Source: Cryobacterium zongtaii
GTDB lineage: Bacteria; Actinomycetota; Actinomycetes; Actinomycetales; Microbacteriaceae
DNA: 64,000 bases
Assembly (NCBI RefSeq): GCF_002909375.1
Contig: NZ_PPXD01000007.1
Coordinates: 186,001 to 250,000 of the forward strand
Direction: 5' to 3'
This document shows, in pieces, positions 9,331 through 19,954 of this stretch (its first letter is position 1; every line of letters begins with the position of its first letter). The position numbers and the translations under genes were made by a program. Below the pieces are notes generated by a model, which had not been told where the DNA came from, did not search any database, and was given only the letters and a program-made list of their open reading frames with translations.

Positions 9331-9936
9331 CTATTTTTTGGCGGAGAGCTGTTCGATGATCGCCTGTGCGACATCGTGCATGGTCAGACGGCGGTCCATG
9401 GACGCCTTCTGGATCCAGCGGAACGCCTCCGGCTCGGTCAGGCCCATCTTCTCGTTGAGGAGGCCCTTGGCCCGGTCGACGAGCTTGCGCGTCTCGAAAC
9501 GTTCGACCAGGTCGGCGACCTCGGCCTCGAGGGTGATGATCTGGCTGTACCGCGAGAGGGCGATCTCGATCGCGGGCAGCAGGTCATTCGGCGTGAACGG
9601 CTTCACGACGTACGCCAGGGCGCCGGCCTCGCTCGCGCGCTCGACCAGTTCCTTCTGGCTGAACGCGGTGAGCAGTACGACCGGGGCGATGTGGGCCTTG
9701 GTGATGCGTTCCGCGGCGGAGATCCCGTCGAGGTGCGGCATCTTGACGTCCATGATCACCAGGTCGGGGCGGAGCTCGGTGGCCAGGGCCACAGCGGTCT
9801 CACCGTCGCCGGCTTCACCCACCACTTCGAATCCGTTGTCTCGGAGGATCTCGACGATGTCGAGCCTGATGAGGGATTCATCCTCCGCTACAACGACGCG
9901 GCGGGGGGGTACTGGAGTTGTCTCTTGGTCGGTCAC
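9331..9936 (-). CDS. pdtaR: ANTAR-domain response regulator (PdtaR-like)
   Basis: This 201-residue protein has an N-terminal receiver domain (VVVAEDESLIRLDIVEIL; phospho-acceptor in LVIMDVKMPHLDG; VLLTAFSQ; Lys in YVVKPF). It has a C-terminal ANTAR RNA-binding domain (VDRAKGLLNEKMGLTEPEAF). ANTAR proteins act as antiterminators on two-hairpin RNAs, and the mycobacterial homologue PdtaR works with the kinase PdtaS; no kinase gene is next to it here. The ORF is open to 10026, but that would run into the tRNA-Leu on the other strand. GTG at 9936 is preferred because it gives the normal short N-terminus and has TAGGCT 7 bases upstream, a leaderless pattern. The family is firm; the symbol is by analogy. 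Confidence 0.93.
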   Translation of the reverse strand: MTDQETTPVPPRRVVVAEDESLIRLDIVEILRDNGFEVVGEAGDGETAVALATELRPDLVIMDVKMPHLDGISAAERITKAHIAPVVLLTAFSQKELVERASEAGALAYVVKPFTPNDLLPAIEIALSRYSQIITLEAEVADLVERFETRKLVDRAKGLLNEKMGLTEPEAFRWIQKASMDRRLTMHDVAQAIIEQLSAKK

Positions 9937-9943
9937 AGCCAAA

Positions 9944-9949
9944 AGCCTA
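9944..9949 (-). promoter_or_regulatory. Putative -10 hexamer (TAGGCT) for leaderless ANTAR regulator
   Basis: TAGGCT, seven bases (TTTGGCT), then the GTG start at 9936 on the minus strand. It lies in the 38-base gap to the divergent tRNA-Leu gene, which starts at 9975. Confidence 0.5.
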
Positions 9950-9974
9950 CGGTATTCTGGTGCAGGTGTTGTGA

Positions 9975-10060
9975 GCCGGTGTGGCGGAATGGCAGACGCG
10001 GAGCACTCAAAATGCTTTGTTCGCAAGGACGTGTGGGTTCGAGTCCCACCACCGGTACCA
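9975..10060 (+). tRNA. tRNA-Leu (anticodon CAA)
   Basis: The 86-base sequence folds as a class II tRNA. The acceptor arms are GCCGGTG and CACCGGT (one G-T pair), the anticodon stem GAGCA/TGCTT encloses the loop CTCAAAA with anticodon CAA, and the long variable arm and T-arm loop GGTTCGAGTCC follow. The discriminator base is A, as for leucine tRNAs, and CCA is encoded. It reads UUG codons. A strong hairpin starts four bases after the tRNA end. Confidence 0.97.
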
Positions 10061-10063
10061 CTT

Positions 10064-10109
10064 CACCGCATGCCCGTTGCCCGGTTCCACCGGCGGCGGG
10101 CATGCGGTG
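10064..10109 (+). terminator. Hairpin terminator after tRNA-Leu
   Basis: CACCGCATGCCCG and CGGGCATGCGGTG form a perfect 13-bp stem with a 20-base loop, followed by TTTCT. It starts four bases after the CCA end of the tRNA, so it most likely terminates the tRNA transcript. The rest of the gap to pyk (10110-10273) shows no gene. Confidence 0.8.
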
Positions 10110-10273
10110 TTTCTGCCCCTGATCGGCGTCCTTCTCCCCCGCAGCGGGCCCCAGCGCCCGCACACGCCCGTCTCAGCGATCGGTCACCGCATCCGGCCGT
10201 CGGTCCGCCCGCAGAGCGCACAGGCGTCCATCGGTCTTGCACGGCCGCTCAGAGGCTGTTCGCCGCTGGCACG

Positions 10274-10309
10274 ACAACAGCCCCGCGGATTTCTCCGCGG
10301 GGCTGTTGT
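10274..10309. terminator. Terminator hairpin downstream of pyk
   Basis: ACAACAGCCCCGCGG and CCGCGGGGCTGTTGT form a perfect 15-bp stem around a 6-base loop, 22 bases after the pyk stop codon (pyk is on the minus strand). The stem is symmetrical and could stop transcription from either side. Confidence 0.85.
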
Positions 10310-10331
10310 GTACTGCGTGGTGTACTGCCGT

Positions 10332-11777
10332 TTACTGCTGGGCGTACGCCGGAGCGACACCGTTGTGGGCGTCACCGATGCGGTGAACCCGGATGTCGTT
10401 CGTCGAACCCGCGATTCCGGGAGGGGATCCGGAGATCACCACGACCTTGTCGCCGATCTCAGCCAGGCCCTGGCCGAGCAGGATGTCGTCGACCTGACCG
10501 AACATCGAGTCGGTGTGGGTCACCCGGTCGACCAGGTACGTCTGCACGCCCCAGGTCAACGCGAGGCGACGACGGATGCTCGCCTCGGGGGTGAAGGCCA
10601 GCATCGGGATCGAGGAGCGCAGGCGCGACATACGACGCGCGGAGTCTCCCGACTCGGTGAAGATGCAGAGGTACTTGGCCTCGACGAATTCAGCGACCTC
10701 GATGGCGGCCAGCGTGATGGCGCCGCCCTGGGTGCGCGGCTTGTTGGTGAGCGGTGCGATCCGCTCCAGGCCGTGCTCCTCGGTGGAGGCCACGATGCGC
10801 GCCATCGTCTGAACAGTGACCACCGGGTATTCGCCGACGCTGGTCTCGCCGCTGAGCATGACCGCGTCAGCACCGTCGAGCACGGCGTTGGCGACGTCGG
10901 ACGTCTCCGCGCGCGTGGGAACGGGGCTGTGGATCATCGATTCGAGCATCTGCGTTGCGACGATGACCGGCTTCGCCATGCGGCGGGCCAGTTCGACGGC
11001 GTGCTTCTGCACGATCGGGACGGCCTCGAGCGGAAGCTCGACACCCAGGTCGCCACGGGCCACCATGATCGCGTCGAACGCGTCGACGATGCCCTCGAGG
11101 GCCTCGACGGCCTGCGGCTTCTCGATCTTGGCGATGACGGGAACCTTGCGGCCCTCTTCGGCCATGATCTCGTGCACCCGGTCGATGTCGGCCGCGTTGC
11201 GCACGAAGGACAGCGCGATGAGGTCGGTGCCGAGGCGCAGGCCCCAACGCAGGTCGGCCTCGTCCTTGACGGACAGGGCGGGCACGTTGACGGCAACACC
11301 GGGCAGGTTGATGCCCTTGTTGTTCGACACCGGGCCGGCGACGATGACCTTCGTGGTCACGACGGTGCCGTCGGTCTCGACGACCTCGACCTTGACCTTG
11401 CCGTCGTCGATCAGGAGGAAGTCCCCCTGCTTGACGTCGTTCGGCAGGCCCTTGTAGGTCGTGCCGGACAGTTCCTTGGTGCCGAGGATGTCCTCGGTGG
11501 TGATCTTGAAGATGTCGCCGACGGCGAGGTCGTACGGTCCGCCCTCGAACTTGCCCAGACGGATCTTCGGGCCCTGCAGGTCGACCATCACGGCGACGGC
11601 ACGGCCGGAGTCGTTGGCTGCCTTCCGGATGTTGGCGTAAACGCCTTCGTGCACGGTGTAGTCACCGTGGCTCAGGTTCATACGGCAGACGTCAACGCCG
11701 GCGTCGATAATGGCGCGGATCTGTTCGTAGCTGGATGCTGCCGGCCCGAGGGTGGCGACGATTTTCGCGCGTCTCAT
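10332..11777 (-). CDS. pyk: Pyruvate kinase
   Basis: Pyruvate kinase makes pyruvate and ATP from phosphoenolpyruvate and ADP, the last step of glycolysis. The 481-residue product starts MRRAKIVATLGPAASSYEQI and shows the N-terminal RMNLSHG motif, VMVDLQGPKIRLG, the active-site signature VIAKIEKPQAVEAL with the catalytic Lys, MVARGDLGVELP, and MLSGETSVGEYPV. The C-terminal regulatory domain is complete. ATG at 11777 is chosen: it gives the conserved start and has GGAG about 11 bases upstream, while the upstream extension to 11978 overlaps gltD and is Arg/Ser-rich. It lies 89 bases after gltD with its own leader, and a strong hairpin ends it. Confidence 0.98.
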   Translation of the reverse strand: MRRAKIVATLGPAASSYEQIRAIIDAGVDVCRMNLSHGDYTVHEGVYANIRKAANDSGRAVAVMVDLQGPKIRLGKFEGGPYDLAVGDIFKITTEDILGTKELSGTTYKGLPNDVKQGDFLLIDDGKVKVEVVETDGTVVTTKVIVAGPVSNNKGINLPGVAVNVPALSVKDEADLRWGLRLGTDLIALSFVRNAADIDRVHEIMAEEGRKVPVIAKIEKPQAVEALEGIVDAFDAIMVARGDLGVELPLEAVPIVQKHAVELARRMAKPVIVATQMLESMIHSPVPTRAETSDVANAVLDGADAVMLSGETSVGEYPVVTVQTMARIVASTEEHGLERIAPLTNKPRTQGGAITLAAIEVAEFVEAKYLCIFTESGDSARRMSRLRSSIPMLAFTPEASIRRRLALTWGVQTYLVDRVTHTDSMFGQVDDILLGQGLAEIGDKVVVISGSPPGIAGSTNDIRVHRIGDAHNGVAPAYAQQ

Positions 11778-11866
11778 ACTGGTGGATCTCCGGTTTCCGC
11801 GCCGGTGTGGCGCATTGGTGCGTTCGGTTGGTTGGAGAGAATGGGCAGCGGAATCAGTTCGTACGC

Positions 11867-13324
11867 TCAGATGGCAAACGAATGATCCGTCGGCTTCACC
11901 GGGGCGGGCAGTTGAGTCTCGCCTTCGAGATACCGATCGACGGCTGCCGCAGCAGCGCGTCCTTCGGCGATCGCCCATACGATGAGCGACTGACCTCGGC
12001 CTGCATCTCCGGCAACGAATACACCCTCGTGGCTGGTCTGGTAATCACTATCACGGACGACATTACTCCGGTCGTCGAGCGGCAGATGCAGATCATGGGT
12101 CAGTTCGGCGCTGTCCGGACCGGTGAAGCCCAGTGCCAGCAACACCAGATCAGCGGGAATCTCCCGTTCGGTTCCGGCTTTGGGCACCCGTCGGCCATCG
12201 AGATATTCGGTTTCGGCGACCCGGATGGCACGCACCTCACCGGCGTCGTTGGCCAGGAACTCGATGGTGGACGCGAGGTATTCCCGCGTGCCGCCCTCTT
12301 CGTGGGCACTGGATACCTCGAACAGGGTCGGCGACATCGGCCAGGGCTGGTGTTCCGGGCGGCTGTCACCGGGCTGCTTGCCGATGGCCAGGTTGGTCAC
12401 CGAGGCGGCCAGCTGACGGTTCGCGGTGCCGATGCAGTCCGCACCGGTGTCACCGCCGCCGAGCACGACGACATGCTTGCCTTCGGCGAGGATCTGGTTG
12501 TCGACGGTGTCGCCGGCGCCAACCTTGTTTTGCTGCACGAGGTATTCCATCGCGAAATGCACCCCGGGCAAGTCGCGCCCCGGAATCGGCAGGTCGCGGG
12601 GCACCATGGCGCCGGTCGCGATGACGACAGCGTCGTACCTGGCCCGCAGATCGGTCCAGGTGATGTCCACCCCGATGTTGACGCCGGCGCGGAAGCGGGT
12701 GCCCTCTGCGGTCATCTGGGACAGACGCAGGTCGAGGTGCTTCTTCTCCATTTTGAAGTCCGGGATGCCGTAGCGCAGCAGGCCGCCGATGCGGTCGTCG
12801 CGTTCGAACACGGCCACGGTGTGCCCGGCCCTGGTCAGCTGCTGGGCGGCGGCGAGTCCGGCCGGTCCGGAGCCGACGACGGCGATGGTCTTGCCGGTGA
12901 GTCGGCCGGGCGGCTGGGGAGTGACCCAGCCCTCGGCGAAGGCCTGGTCGATGATCGAGACCTCGACCTGCTTGATGGTCACCGCCGGCTGGTTGATGCC
13001 GAGGACGCAGGCGGACTCGCACGGTGCCGGGCAGAGCCGGCCGGTGAACTCGGGGAAGTTGTTCGTCGCGTGCAGACGCTCGATGGCCTGCCGGCCTTCG
13101 TCACGCCAGGTGAGGTCGTTCCACTCCGGGATCAGGTTGCCCAGCGGGCAGCCCTGGTGGCAGAACGGAACGCCGCAGTCCATGCAGCGGCCGGCCTGGC
13201 GCTTGAGCACGGCGGAGTCGCCGGCCTCGTAGACCTCTTTCCAGTCCATCAGACGGATGGAGACCGGACGACGGGCGGGAAGTTCCCGGTCCGTGGTCTT
13301 CAGGAATCCCTTCGGGTCAGCCAT
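11867..13324 (-). CDS. gltD: Glutamate synthase (NADPH) small subunit
   Basis: GltD passes electrons from NADPH through FAD and iron-sulphur centres to the large subunit, which makes two glutamates from glutamine and 2-oxoglutarate. The 485-residue protein has the N-terminal cysteine cluster [17 protein letters not shown] (Cys47, 50, 55, 59) and a second set PCESACV. It also has an FAD-binding fold ([15 protein letters not shown] near residue 150), an NADPH fold ([12 protein letters not shown]) and the C-terminal FAD contact [14 protein letters not shown]. Length is normal. Its ATG lies inside the end of gltB (8-base overlap), so translation is coupled and subunits should be made in step. Confidence 0.98.
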   Translation of the reverse strand: MADPKGFLKTTDRELPARRPVSIRLMDWKEVYEAGDSAVLKRQAGRCMDCGVPFCHQGCPLGNLIPEWNDLTWRDEGRQAIERLHATNNFPEFTGRLCPAPCESACVLGINQPAVTIKQVEVSIIDQAFAEGWVTPQPPGRLTGKTIAVVGSGPAGLAAAQQLTRAGHTVAVFERDDRIGGLLRYGIPDFKMEKKHLDLRLSQMTAEGTRFRAGVNIGVDITWTDLRARYDAVVIATGAMVPRDLPIPGRDLPGVHFAMEYLVQQNKVGAGDTVDNQILAEGKHVVVLGGGDTGADCIGTANRQLAASVTNLAIGKQPGDSRPEHQPWPMSPTLFEVSSAHEEGGTREYLASTIEFLANDAGEVRAIRVAETEYLDGRRVPKAGTEREIPADLVLLALGFTGPDSAELTHDLHLPLDDRSNVVRDSDYQTSHEGVFVAGDAGRGQSLIVWAIAEGRAAAAAVDRYLEGETQLPAPVKPTDHSFAI

Positions 13325-16300
13325 TGGTTACCTCCAAGATGCGGTTCCAGACCACGTCGCCGTCGGGGTCGAGCCCCTCGGCCACGGCGCTCTGCCTCGT
13401 CGCCAGGACGGCTGCGTAGTCACGCGGCAGCACCTTGACGAAGTTCTTCATTGTCGTGTCGCGGTCGGCGAGGAGCCGCGCGGCCAGAACAGAATCGGTC
13501 TGTTCCAGGTGCTGTTCCAGCAGGTCACCGACGATTTCGATGTCGGCGCTGCCGAGCGGCAGCAGGGTGAGTTCACCGGAGTCCAGCGAGTCACGGTTGA
13601 CGAGCTCCGAGCGCAGCCGGTAGATGTATGCGGTTCCGCCGGACATGCCCGCGCCGAGGTTACGGCCGGTCTCGCCGAGAATCACGGCGAGTCCACCGGT
13701 CATGTACTCGAGGGCGTGGTCGCCCACCCCCTCGACGACGGCGGTCGCACCGGAGTTGCGCACCAGGAATCGTTCACCGACGATGCCGCGGATGAACATG
13801 CTGCCCAGGGTGGCGCCGTAGCCGATCACGTTTCCGGCGATCACGTTCTCCTCGGCCGCGAAGACGCTGCCGCGGTCGGGGCGCACGATGATCTGCCCGC
13901 CGGAGAGGCCCTTGCCGACGTAGTCGTTGGAATCCCCCTCGAGGCGCAGGGTGATGCCGCTGGGCAGGAACGCACCGAGGGACTGCCCTGCCGACCCGGT
14001 CAGGGTGACGTCGATGGAGCCGGCCGGCAGGCCGTTCTCGCCGTGCCGCAGGGTCACCTGGTGGCCCAGCATGGTGCCGACGGCGCGTTCGGTGTTCCGG
14101 ATCGGCAGCGCGATCGTGACCTGGCCGCCGTGCTCGAGCACATTGGCGCTCTGCCTGATCAGCTCGACGTCGAAGTGCTCGTCGAGTTCGTGCTCCTGCT
14201 CCCGGCTGGAACGTCTTGGTTCGCCGGCGGAGAAGTCGGGGCCGACCAGGATCGGCGCCAGGTTGAGCCCGGATGCCTTCCAGTGGTTGAGGGCGCCGTT
14301 CACGTTCAACAGTTCCTTGCGGCCGGTGGCCTCGTCGAGGCTCCGGAAGCCGAGCTCGGCGAGGTACTCGCGCACCTCCTGCGCGATGAACTCGAAGAAG
14401 TTCACCACGTAGTCGGCCTTGCCGCTGAACCGCTTGCGGAGCTCGGGGTTCTGGGTTGCGACGCCGACCGGGCAGGTGTCCAGGTGGCAGACCCGCATCA
14501 TGATGCAGCCCTCGACGATAAGCGGGGCGGTGGCGAAACCGAACTCCTCAGCTCCGAGCAGGGCGCCGATGACGACGTCACGGCCGGTCTTGAGCTGGCC
14601 GTCGACCTGGAGCACGACCCTGTCGCGCATCCCGTTCAGCATCAGGGTCTGCTGGGTCTCGGCCAGGCCGAGTTCCCAGGGGGTGCCGGCGTGCTTGAGC
14701 GAGTTGAGCGGGCTCGCGCCGGTGCCGCCGTCGTGTCCTGATACCAGGATCACGTCGGAAAGCGCCTTGGCGACGCCGGCCGCGACGGCACCGATACCGG
14801 ACTGGCTGACCAGTTTGGTGTGGATGCGCGCCGTCGGGTTGGCCCGCTTGAGGTCGAAGATCAGCTGCTTGAGGTCTTCGATCGAGTAGATGTCGTGGTG
14901 CGGGGGTGGCGAGATCAGGCCGACGCCCGCGGTGGCGTGCCGGGTGCGGGCGACCCACGGGTAGACCTTGGTGGGCGGCAGCTGGCCGCCCTCCCCCGGC
15001 TTGGCACCCTGGGCGAGCTTGATCTGGATGTCGTCGGCGTGGGTGAGGTACATGCTCGTGACGCCGAACCGGCCGGACGCGACCTGCTTGACCGCGCTCC
15101 GCCGTGTCGGGTCGAGCAGACGGTCGAGGTCCTCGCCGCCCTCACCGGTGTTGGACTTGCCGCCGAGCCGGTTCATCGCGATGGCGAGGGTCTCGTGAGC
15201 CTCCTGCGAGATCGAGCCGTAGCTCATCGCGCCGGTGGAGAACTTCTTCACGATCGATGCGACCGACTCGACCTCGTCGATCGGGATGGGCTTTCGCTGC
15301 CCGATGTTGAAGGCGAACATGCCACGCAGCGTCATCAGGCTCTCCGACTGGTCGTCGACGAGCTTGGTGTACTCCTTGAAGATGTCGTAGCGGCGGGTGC
15401 GGGTGGAGTGCTGCAACCTGAAGATGGTTTCCGGGTTGAACAGGTGCGGGGAACCGTCGCGACGCCACTGGTATTCGCCGCCGGTGGCGAGACGCTCGTG
15501 CACGGTGACGGCGGCGTCCGGCGGGTAGGCGCCGGTGTGGCGTTCGAGGTTCTCGGCCGCGATCACGTCGATCCCGACGCCGCCGAGCTTGCTCGTGGTG
15601 CCGGTGAAGTACTGGTCGATGAAGACCTGGCTCAGGCCGACGGCCTCGAAGGTCTGCGCGCCGGCGTAGGACGACACCGTGGAGATGCCCATCTTGGACA
15701 TGATCTTGAGCACGCCCTTGCCGAGCGCCTTGATCACGTTCTTCACAGCCTTCTCGGGCGTGACAGTGGTGATGAAGCCGCTGCGCACCAGGTCCTCGCA
15801 GGTCTCCATGGCCAGGTACGGGTTGACGGCGCTGGCGCCATACCCGATGAGGAGCGCCACGTGGTGCACCTCGCGCACGTCGCCGGCTTCCACGACGATG
15901 CCGACCTTGAGCCGGTTCTCGGTGCGGATGAGGTGGTGGTGCACGGCCGCGATCATCAGCAGCGACGGGATGGGCGCGAGGTCCTTGGTGCTGTCCCGGT
16001 CGGACAGCACGATGAAGAGCGCGCCGTCCTCGATGGCCGCGTCGACCTCGTGGCACATTTCCTCGATCCGGTTGGAGAGTGCGCTGGGACCCTCGTCGAA
16101 TCTGTAGAGGCCACGGATGGTAGTGGTGGTGCGGCTGCCGGGGGACGTGTCGATGTGCTGGATCTTGGCCAGCTCGTCGTTGTCGATGACCGGGAAGTCG
16201 AGCACCACCTGGCGGGCGTGCTCCGGGCCGGCCGCGAGCAGGTTGAGCTCGGGGCCGAGGCCCAGCTTGAGGCTGGTGACGACCTCTTCCCGGATCGAGT

Positions 16301-17894
16301 CCAGCGGCGGGTTCGTCACCTGCGCGAACTGCTGGGTGAAGTAGTCGAAGAGCAGCCGGGGGCGCTCGCTGAGCACCGCGATGGGCGTGTCGCTGCCCAT
16401 CGCGCCGAGCGGCTCCGCGCCGTTGCGGGCCATCGGGGCCAGCAGGATGCGTACCTCTTCTTCGGTGTAGCCGAAAGTGCGCTGGCGACGGACCACGGAT
16501 GCCGGCGGGTGCACGATGTGCTCCCGTTCCGGCAGGTCCTTGAGGTTGATCCGGCCGGCGTCGAGCCAGGAGCCCCAGGGCTCGCTGGCGGCGAGGTCGC
16601 CCTTGATCTCCTCATCTTCGATGATGCGGCCGGCCTCGGTGTCGACGAGGAACATCTTGCCGGGCTGCAGGCGGCCCTTGCGGACCACCCGGGCGGGGTC
16701 GACGTCGATGACGCCGATCTCGCTGGCGAGCACGACGAGTCCGTCGTCGGTGATCACGTAGCGGCCGGGCCGCAGACCGTTGCGGTCCAGGGTTGCGCCG
16801 ACGAGGGTGCCGTCGGTGAAGACGATGGCGGCGGGGCCGTCCCACGGTTCCATCAACATGGAGTGGTACTCGTAGAACGCTCGGCGGTCACGGTCCAGGT
16901 CGGGCTGGTTCTCCCAGGCCTCCGGCACCATCATCATGACGGCGTGCGGCAGCGACCGGCCGGACAGGCTCAGCAGTTCGACGACCTCATCGAAGGACGC
17001 CGAGTCGCTGGCGCCGGGGGTGACGATCGGGAACAACGGGTTCAGGTCGCCGAGCAGCTCCGATTCGAGCTGCGACTGGCGGGCGCGCATCCAGTTGCGG
17101 TTGCCCTGCACCGTGTTGATCTCGCCGTTGTGCGCGATCATCCGGAACGGCTGCGCGAGCGGCCAGGACGGGAAGGTGTTGGTGGAGTACCGCGAGTGCA
17201 CCAGCGCCAGCTTCGAGGCGAAGCGCTCGTCGGACAGGTCGGGGTAGAACGGCTCCAGCTGGAGGGTCGTGACCATGCCCTTGTACACGATGGTGCGGCA
17301 GGACAACGACGCGAAGTAGGTCTCCACCTCGCGTTCGGAGCGTTTCCGCAACCGCACGGCCTGGCGGTCCAGGTTGATCCCGGCCAGGGGCAGGCCGTCC
17401 TCGGTGGTGCGGCTGCTGGAGACGTACAGCTGCTGAATGGCGGGCATCGCGGCCCGCGCCAGGTTGCCGACCTCATCGGGGCGAACCGGGACCTCGCGCC
17501 AGCCGAGAACGTGGAGGTTCTCCTCCTTGGCGATGGCCTCGATGGCGCTCTTGACCGCGCTGCGAGCGGTGGGCTCGGTAGGCAGGAAGACGTTGCCGAC
17601 GGCGTACCGTCCGGCGTCGGGCAGGTCGAACGTGGACACCGCACGGAAGAACTCATCCGGGATCTGGGTGACGATTCCGGCGCCGTCGCCTGTTCCGGCG
17701 TCGGAACCGACCGCACCGCGATGTTCGAGGTTGCGCAGTGCGTCGAGCGCTCGCGTGATGATGTCGTGTCCGGCCGTTCCCCGCAGGGTGGCGACCATGG
17801 CGAGACCGCAGGCATCACGTTCGTCGTGCGGGTTGTAGAGCCCCTGGGCTGAGGGAACACTACTGAACCTGGAGAAGAGGGGTTGCTGCGTCAT
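13317..17894 (-). CDS. gltB: Glutamate synthase large subunit
   Basis: This 1525-residue subunit contains the glutaminase and synthase sites of ammonia assimilation. It has a short propeptide and then Cys29 ([14 protein letters not shown]), expected to become the N-terminal nucleophile of the class II amidotransferase. Next are the central domain, and the FMN/Fe-S synthase domain with [13 protein letters not shown] near residue 1135. The C-terminal GXGXG beta-helix carries repeats such as [19 protein letters not shown]. Length matches the bacterial family. The ATG at 17894 follows GAGGACGG, an acceptable ribosome binding site. It is the first gene of gltB-gltD. Its 117-base leader contains a small GC-rich inverted repeat (CGCCC/GGGCG) but no clear regulator site. 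Confidence 0.98.
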   Translation of the reverse strand: MTQQPLFSRFSSVPSAQGLYNPHDERDACGLAMVATLRGTAGHDIITRALDALRNLEHRGAVGSDAGTGDGAGIVTQIPDEFFRAVSTFDLPDAGRYAVGNVFLPTEPTARSAVKSAIEAIAKEENLHVLGWREVPVRPDEVGNLARAAMPAIQQLYVSSSRTTEDGLPLAGINLDRQAVRLRKRSEREVETYFASLSCRTIVYKGMVTTLQLEPFYPDLSDERFASKLALVHSRYSTNTFPSWPLAQPFRMIAHNGEINTVQGNRNWMRARQSQLESELLGDLNPLFPIVTPGASDSASFDEVVELLSLSGRSLPHAVMMMVPEAWENQPDLDRDRRAFYEYHSMLMEPWDGPAAIVFTDGTLVGATLDRNGLRPGRYVITDDGLVVLASEIGVIDVDPARVVRKGRLQPGKMFLVDTEAGRIIEDEEIKGDLAASEPWGSWLDAGRINLKDLPEREHIVHPPASVVRRQRTFGYTEEEVRILLAPMARNGAEPLGAMGSDTPIAVLSERPRLLFDYFTQQFAQVTNPPLDSIREEVVTSLKLGLGPELNLLAAGPEHARQVVLDFPVIDNDELAKIQHIDTSPGSRTTTTIRGLYRFDEGPSALSNRIEEMCHEVDAAIEDGALFIVLSDRDSTKDLAPIPSLLMIAAVHHHLIRTENRLKVGIVVEAGDVREVHHVALLIGYGASAVNPYLAMETCEDLVRSGFITTVTPEKAVKNVIKALGKGVLKIMSKMGISTVSSYAGAQTFEAVGLSQVFIDQYFTGTTSKLGGVGIDVIAAENLERHTGAYPPDAAVTVHERLATGGEYQWRRDGSPHLFNPETIFRLQHSTRTRRYDIFKEYTKLVDDQSESLMTLRGMFAFNIGQRKPIPIDEVESVASIVKKFSTGAMSYGSISQEAHETLAIAMNRLGGKSNTGEGGEDLDRLLDPTRRSAVKQVASGRFGVTSMYLTHADDIQIKLAQGAKPGEGGQLPPTKVYPWVARTRHATAGVGLISPPPHHDIYSIEDLKQLIFDLKRANPTARIHTKLVSQSGIGAVAAGVAKALSDVILVSGHDGGTGASPLNSLKHAGTPWELGLAETQQTLMLNGMRDRVVLQVDGQLKTGRDVVIGALLGAEEFGFATAPLIVEGCIMMRVCHLDTCPVGVATQNPELRKRFSGKADYVVNFFEFIAQEVREYLAELGFRSLDEATGRKELLNVNGALNHWKASGLNLAPILVGPDFSAGEPRRSSREQEHELDEHFDVELIRQSANVLEHGGQVTIALPIRNTERAVGTMLGHQVTLRHGENGLPAGSIDVTLTGSAGQSLGAFLPSGITLRLEGDSNDYVGKGLSGGQIIVRPDRGSVFAAEENVIAGNVIGYGATLGSMFIRGIVGERFLVRNSGATAVVEGVGDHALEYMTGGLAVILGETGRNLGAGMSGGTAYIYRLRSELVNRDSLDSGELTLLPLGSADIEIVGDLLEQHLEQTDSVLAARLLADRDTTMKNFVKVLPRDYAAVLATRQSAVAEGLDPDGDVVWNRILEVTNG

Positions 17895-18011
17895 TAGACC
17901 GTCCTCACAAAATGACTGGCAGGTGGGGACGACGTTGGCCCGCGGGAAGAAGAGAAGCCACTCCGCCCGAAATGGAGGGCGAAAACCGTGGACCGGGTGG
18001 GATGACCGCGG

Positions 18012-18986
18012 TTAGGGGCGGGAGTCGGTTGTGCTTGTGGCGTCGACGTCGCGTGATTCAACGGGTTCATCAGCCTCATTGCCGTGATCCTCGAAAACGG
18101 AATCGGTTTCACCAGATTCTACCTCAGGGTCGACCGGCTTCCACTCGCGCCCGGGCAGGTACGGGCTCAGTTCGATTCCGGTGTGCCGTCTGCTCTGCAC
18201 GAGGATGATGATCAGCCCGACCAGGATGGCGAACAGGGCGGCCCACACGTTGGTGCGGAGGCCGAAGAAGATCTCGCTCGGGTCGACGCGGATCGATTCG
18301 AACACGCTGCGTCCCGCGCCGTACCAGATCAGGTAGACGCCGAACGCGGTGCCCCAGCGCAGCCGGAACTTGCGTTCGAGGATGAGGATGACGGCGACAC
18401 CGACCAGATTCCAGACGATCTCGTACAGGAAGGTGGGGTGGAAGAGGGTGCCGGCGGGCAGGCCGACGGGGTACGCGGGGTTGTCGGTCGAAATCTCCAG
18501 GCCCCACGGGAGCGTGGTGGGCAGGCCGAACAGCTCGTGATTGAACCAGTTGCCGAGTCGCCCCATGGCCTGGGCGAGGAGCATACCCGGGGCCAGGGCG
18601 TCGGCGAACGACCAGAACCGGATGCCGGCGCGTCGGGTGCCGATGTACGCGCCGACGGCGCCGCCGAGCAGTGCGCCGAAGATGGCGATGCCGCCCTTCC
18701 ACACCGCGAAGACGTCCCAGAGGTTCGCTCCGTCGTAGAAGTAGTCGTTGGGGTGGGTGAGCACGTGGAAAATCCGGGCTCCGACGATGCCCAGCGGCAC
18801 GGCCCAGAGGATGATGTCCAGCACCACGCCGGGCTCGCCGCCGCGCTTCGTCAGCCGCCGCGAGGTCATCGCGGTGGCCAGGAAGATACCGATCAGGATG
18901 CAGATCGCATACGCGTGGATGCGGAACGGCCCCAGGTCGAAGAAGCTCCACTCAGGGCTCGGAATGCTCAAGGGCAACGACACCAC
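18012..18986 (-). CDS. lgt: Prolipoprotein diacylglyceryl transferase
   Basis: Lgt is an inner-membrane enzyme that attaches diacylglycerol from phosphatidylglycerol to the lipobox cysteine of prolipoproteins. The 324-residue protein has seven likely membrane helices and the Lgt signature GRLGNWFNHELFGLP near residue 141, plus HPTFLYEIVWNL. An acidic cytoplasmic tail of about 50 residues, rich in Glu, Asp, Ser and Thr, follows the last helix. The start is one of two GTG codons at 18986/18983, preceded by AAAGG. It lies downstream of trpA, as in other actinobacteria, with a 146-base gap that contains a 14-bp palindrome. Confidence 0.97.
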   Translation of the reverse strand: MVSLPLSIPSPEWSFFDLGPFRIHAYAICILIGIFLATAMTSRRLTKRGGEPGVVLDIILWAVPLGIVGARIFHVLTHPNDYFYDGANLWDVFAVWKGGIAIFGALLGGAVGAYIGTRRAGIRFWSFADALAPGMLLAQAMGRLGNWFNHELFGLPTTLPWGLEISTDNPAYPVGLPAGTLFHPTFLYEIVWNLVGVAVILILERKFRLRWGTAFGVYLIWYGAGRSVFESIRVDPSEIFFGLRTNVWAALFAILVGLIIILVQSRRHTGIELSPYLPGREWKPVDPEVESGETDSVFEDHGNEADEPVESRDVDATSTTDSRP

Positions 18987-19023
18987 AACAACCTTTCATC
19001 GTGACACTCTGGTCACTGGGAGC

Positions 19024-19037
19024 CGGTCGATCGACCG
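19024..19037. repeat. 14-bp perfect palindrome upstream of lgt
   Basis: CGGTCGATCGACCG reads the same on both strands and lies about 38 bases upstream of the lgt start, in the trpA-lgt gap. It could be an operator; no regulator can be assigned. Confidence 0.5.
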
Positions 19038-19132
19038 CCTCGGACAATTTACCCTAAACGGGATGGCATAAACGCAGGGACCTGACGGCGAGATCGGCCG
19101 ACGGGGTCAGACAACAGGGTTGGACGGCAACG

Positions 19133-19954
19133 CTAGACGGCGGCGCGGATGTCGCGGGCGCCGGCGGCCAGTTCCGCCGCGAGGGTTGCGACGGCGTCGA
19201 CTCCCCCGACGGACAGTGACTTCACCAGCGCGGAGCCGACGATGGCGCCGTCGGCGTACTCCAGCACCTCGCGCACCTGGGCGGGGGTGGAGATTCCCAG
19301 GCCGACGCAGGCGTTGACGGAGCCGGCTTCCCGCAGGCGGGTGACGAGTACCCGGGCAGCCGAGTCCACATCGGACCGGGCTCCGGTGATGCCCATGGTG
19401 GAGACCGCGTAGACGAATCCGCGACTTCGGGTGACGGCCTGCACCAGTCGCTCGTCCGAGGACGAGGGGGCGGCCAGGAAGACCCTGTCGAGGCCGGCGC
19501 GCTCACTGGCATCCAGCCAGGTCTGAGCGTCGTCGGGAATCAGGTCCGGCGTGATCAGCCCGGCTCCCCCGGCGGCGGCCAGGTCGTCGGCGAACCTGTC
19601 GACGCCGTACTGCAGCACGGGGTTCCAGTAGGTCATCATCAGCACCGGGGTGTCGACCTGGCCTGTGATCGCGGCGACGGCCTCGAACCCGTGCCGCAGG
19701 CGGAAACCGTTGGCCAGGGCCTGCTGGGTGGCCGCCTGGATGACCGGGCCGTCCATGACGGGGTCGGAGTACGGCAGACCGAGTTCGAGGATATCGACCC
19801 CGCTCGTGGCAATCGCGACGGCGGCGTCGATGCTCTCGGTCAGGGTGGGGAAGCCGACCGGCAGGTACCCGATCAGGGCGCCGCCCCCGGCGGCCCGGCG
19901 CGCGGCGATCGTGGTCTCGACGGTGCTTGTGTAACCGGTACTTGCGTTCGTCAC
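19133..19954 (-). CDS. trpA: Tryptophan synthase alpha subunit
   Basis: TrpA cleaves indole-3-glycerol phosphate to glyceraldehyde 3-phosphate and indole, which is channelled to TrpB. The 273-residue protein has the signature [18 protein letters not shown] with catalytic Glu57 and Asp68, the segment [14 protein letters not shown], and the late phosphate-binding glycines ([17 protein letters not shown]). The GTG start overlaps the trpB stop by four bases (GTGA), so translation is coupled. It is the last gene of the trp block. Confidence 0.98.
   Translation of the reverse strand: MTNASTGYTSTVETTIAARRAAGGGALIGYLPVGFPTLTESIDAAVAIATSGVDILELGLPYSDPVMDGPVIQAATQQALANGFRLRHGFEAVAAITGQVDTPVLMMTYWNPVLQYGVDRFADDLAAAGGAGLITPDLIPDDAQTWLDASERAGLDRVFLAAPSSSDERLVQAVTRSRGFVYAVSTMGITGARSDVDSAARVLVTRLREAGSVNACVGLGISTPAQVREVLEYADGAIVGSALVKSLSVGGVDAVATLAAELAAGARDIRAAV

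Noticed and set aside
9975-10060. tRNA-Leu considered as an integration site for a mobile element
   Set aside because: No integrase, no repeated tRNA 3' end downstream, and both flanks are core genes.
11799-11813. GCGCC/GGCGC hairpin between gltD and pyk as a terminator
   Set aside because: Only 5 bp and no T-tract; it is within the pyk leader and too weak to call.
11778-11978. N-terminal extension of pyruvate kinase
   Set aside because: The extra 67 residues are Arg/Ser-rich, overlap gltD, and the conserved start with a ribosome binding site is at 11777.
14820-17852. A 1010-codon plus-strand open frame opposite gltB
   Set aside because: It is a high-GC shadow of gltB: its Val/Gly/Asp/Arg-rich translation has no domain, and gltB is certain on the other strand.
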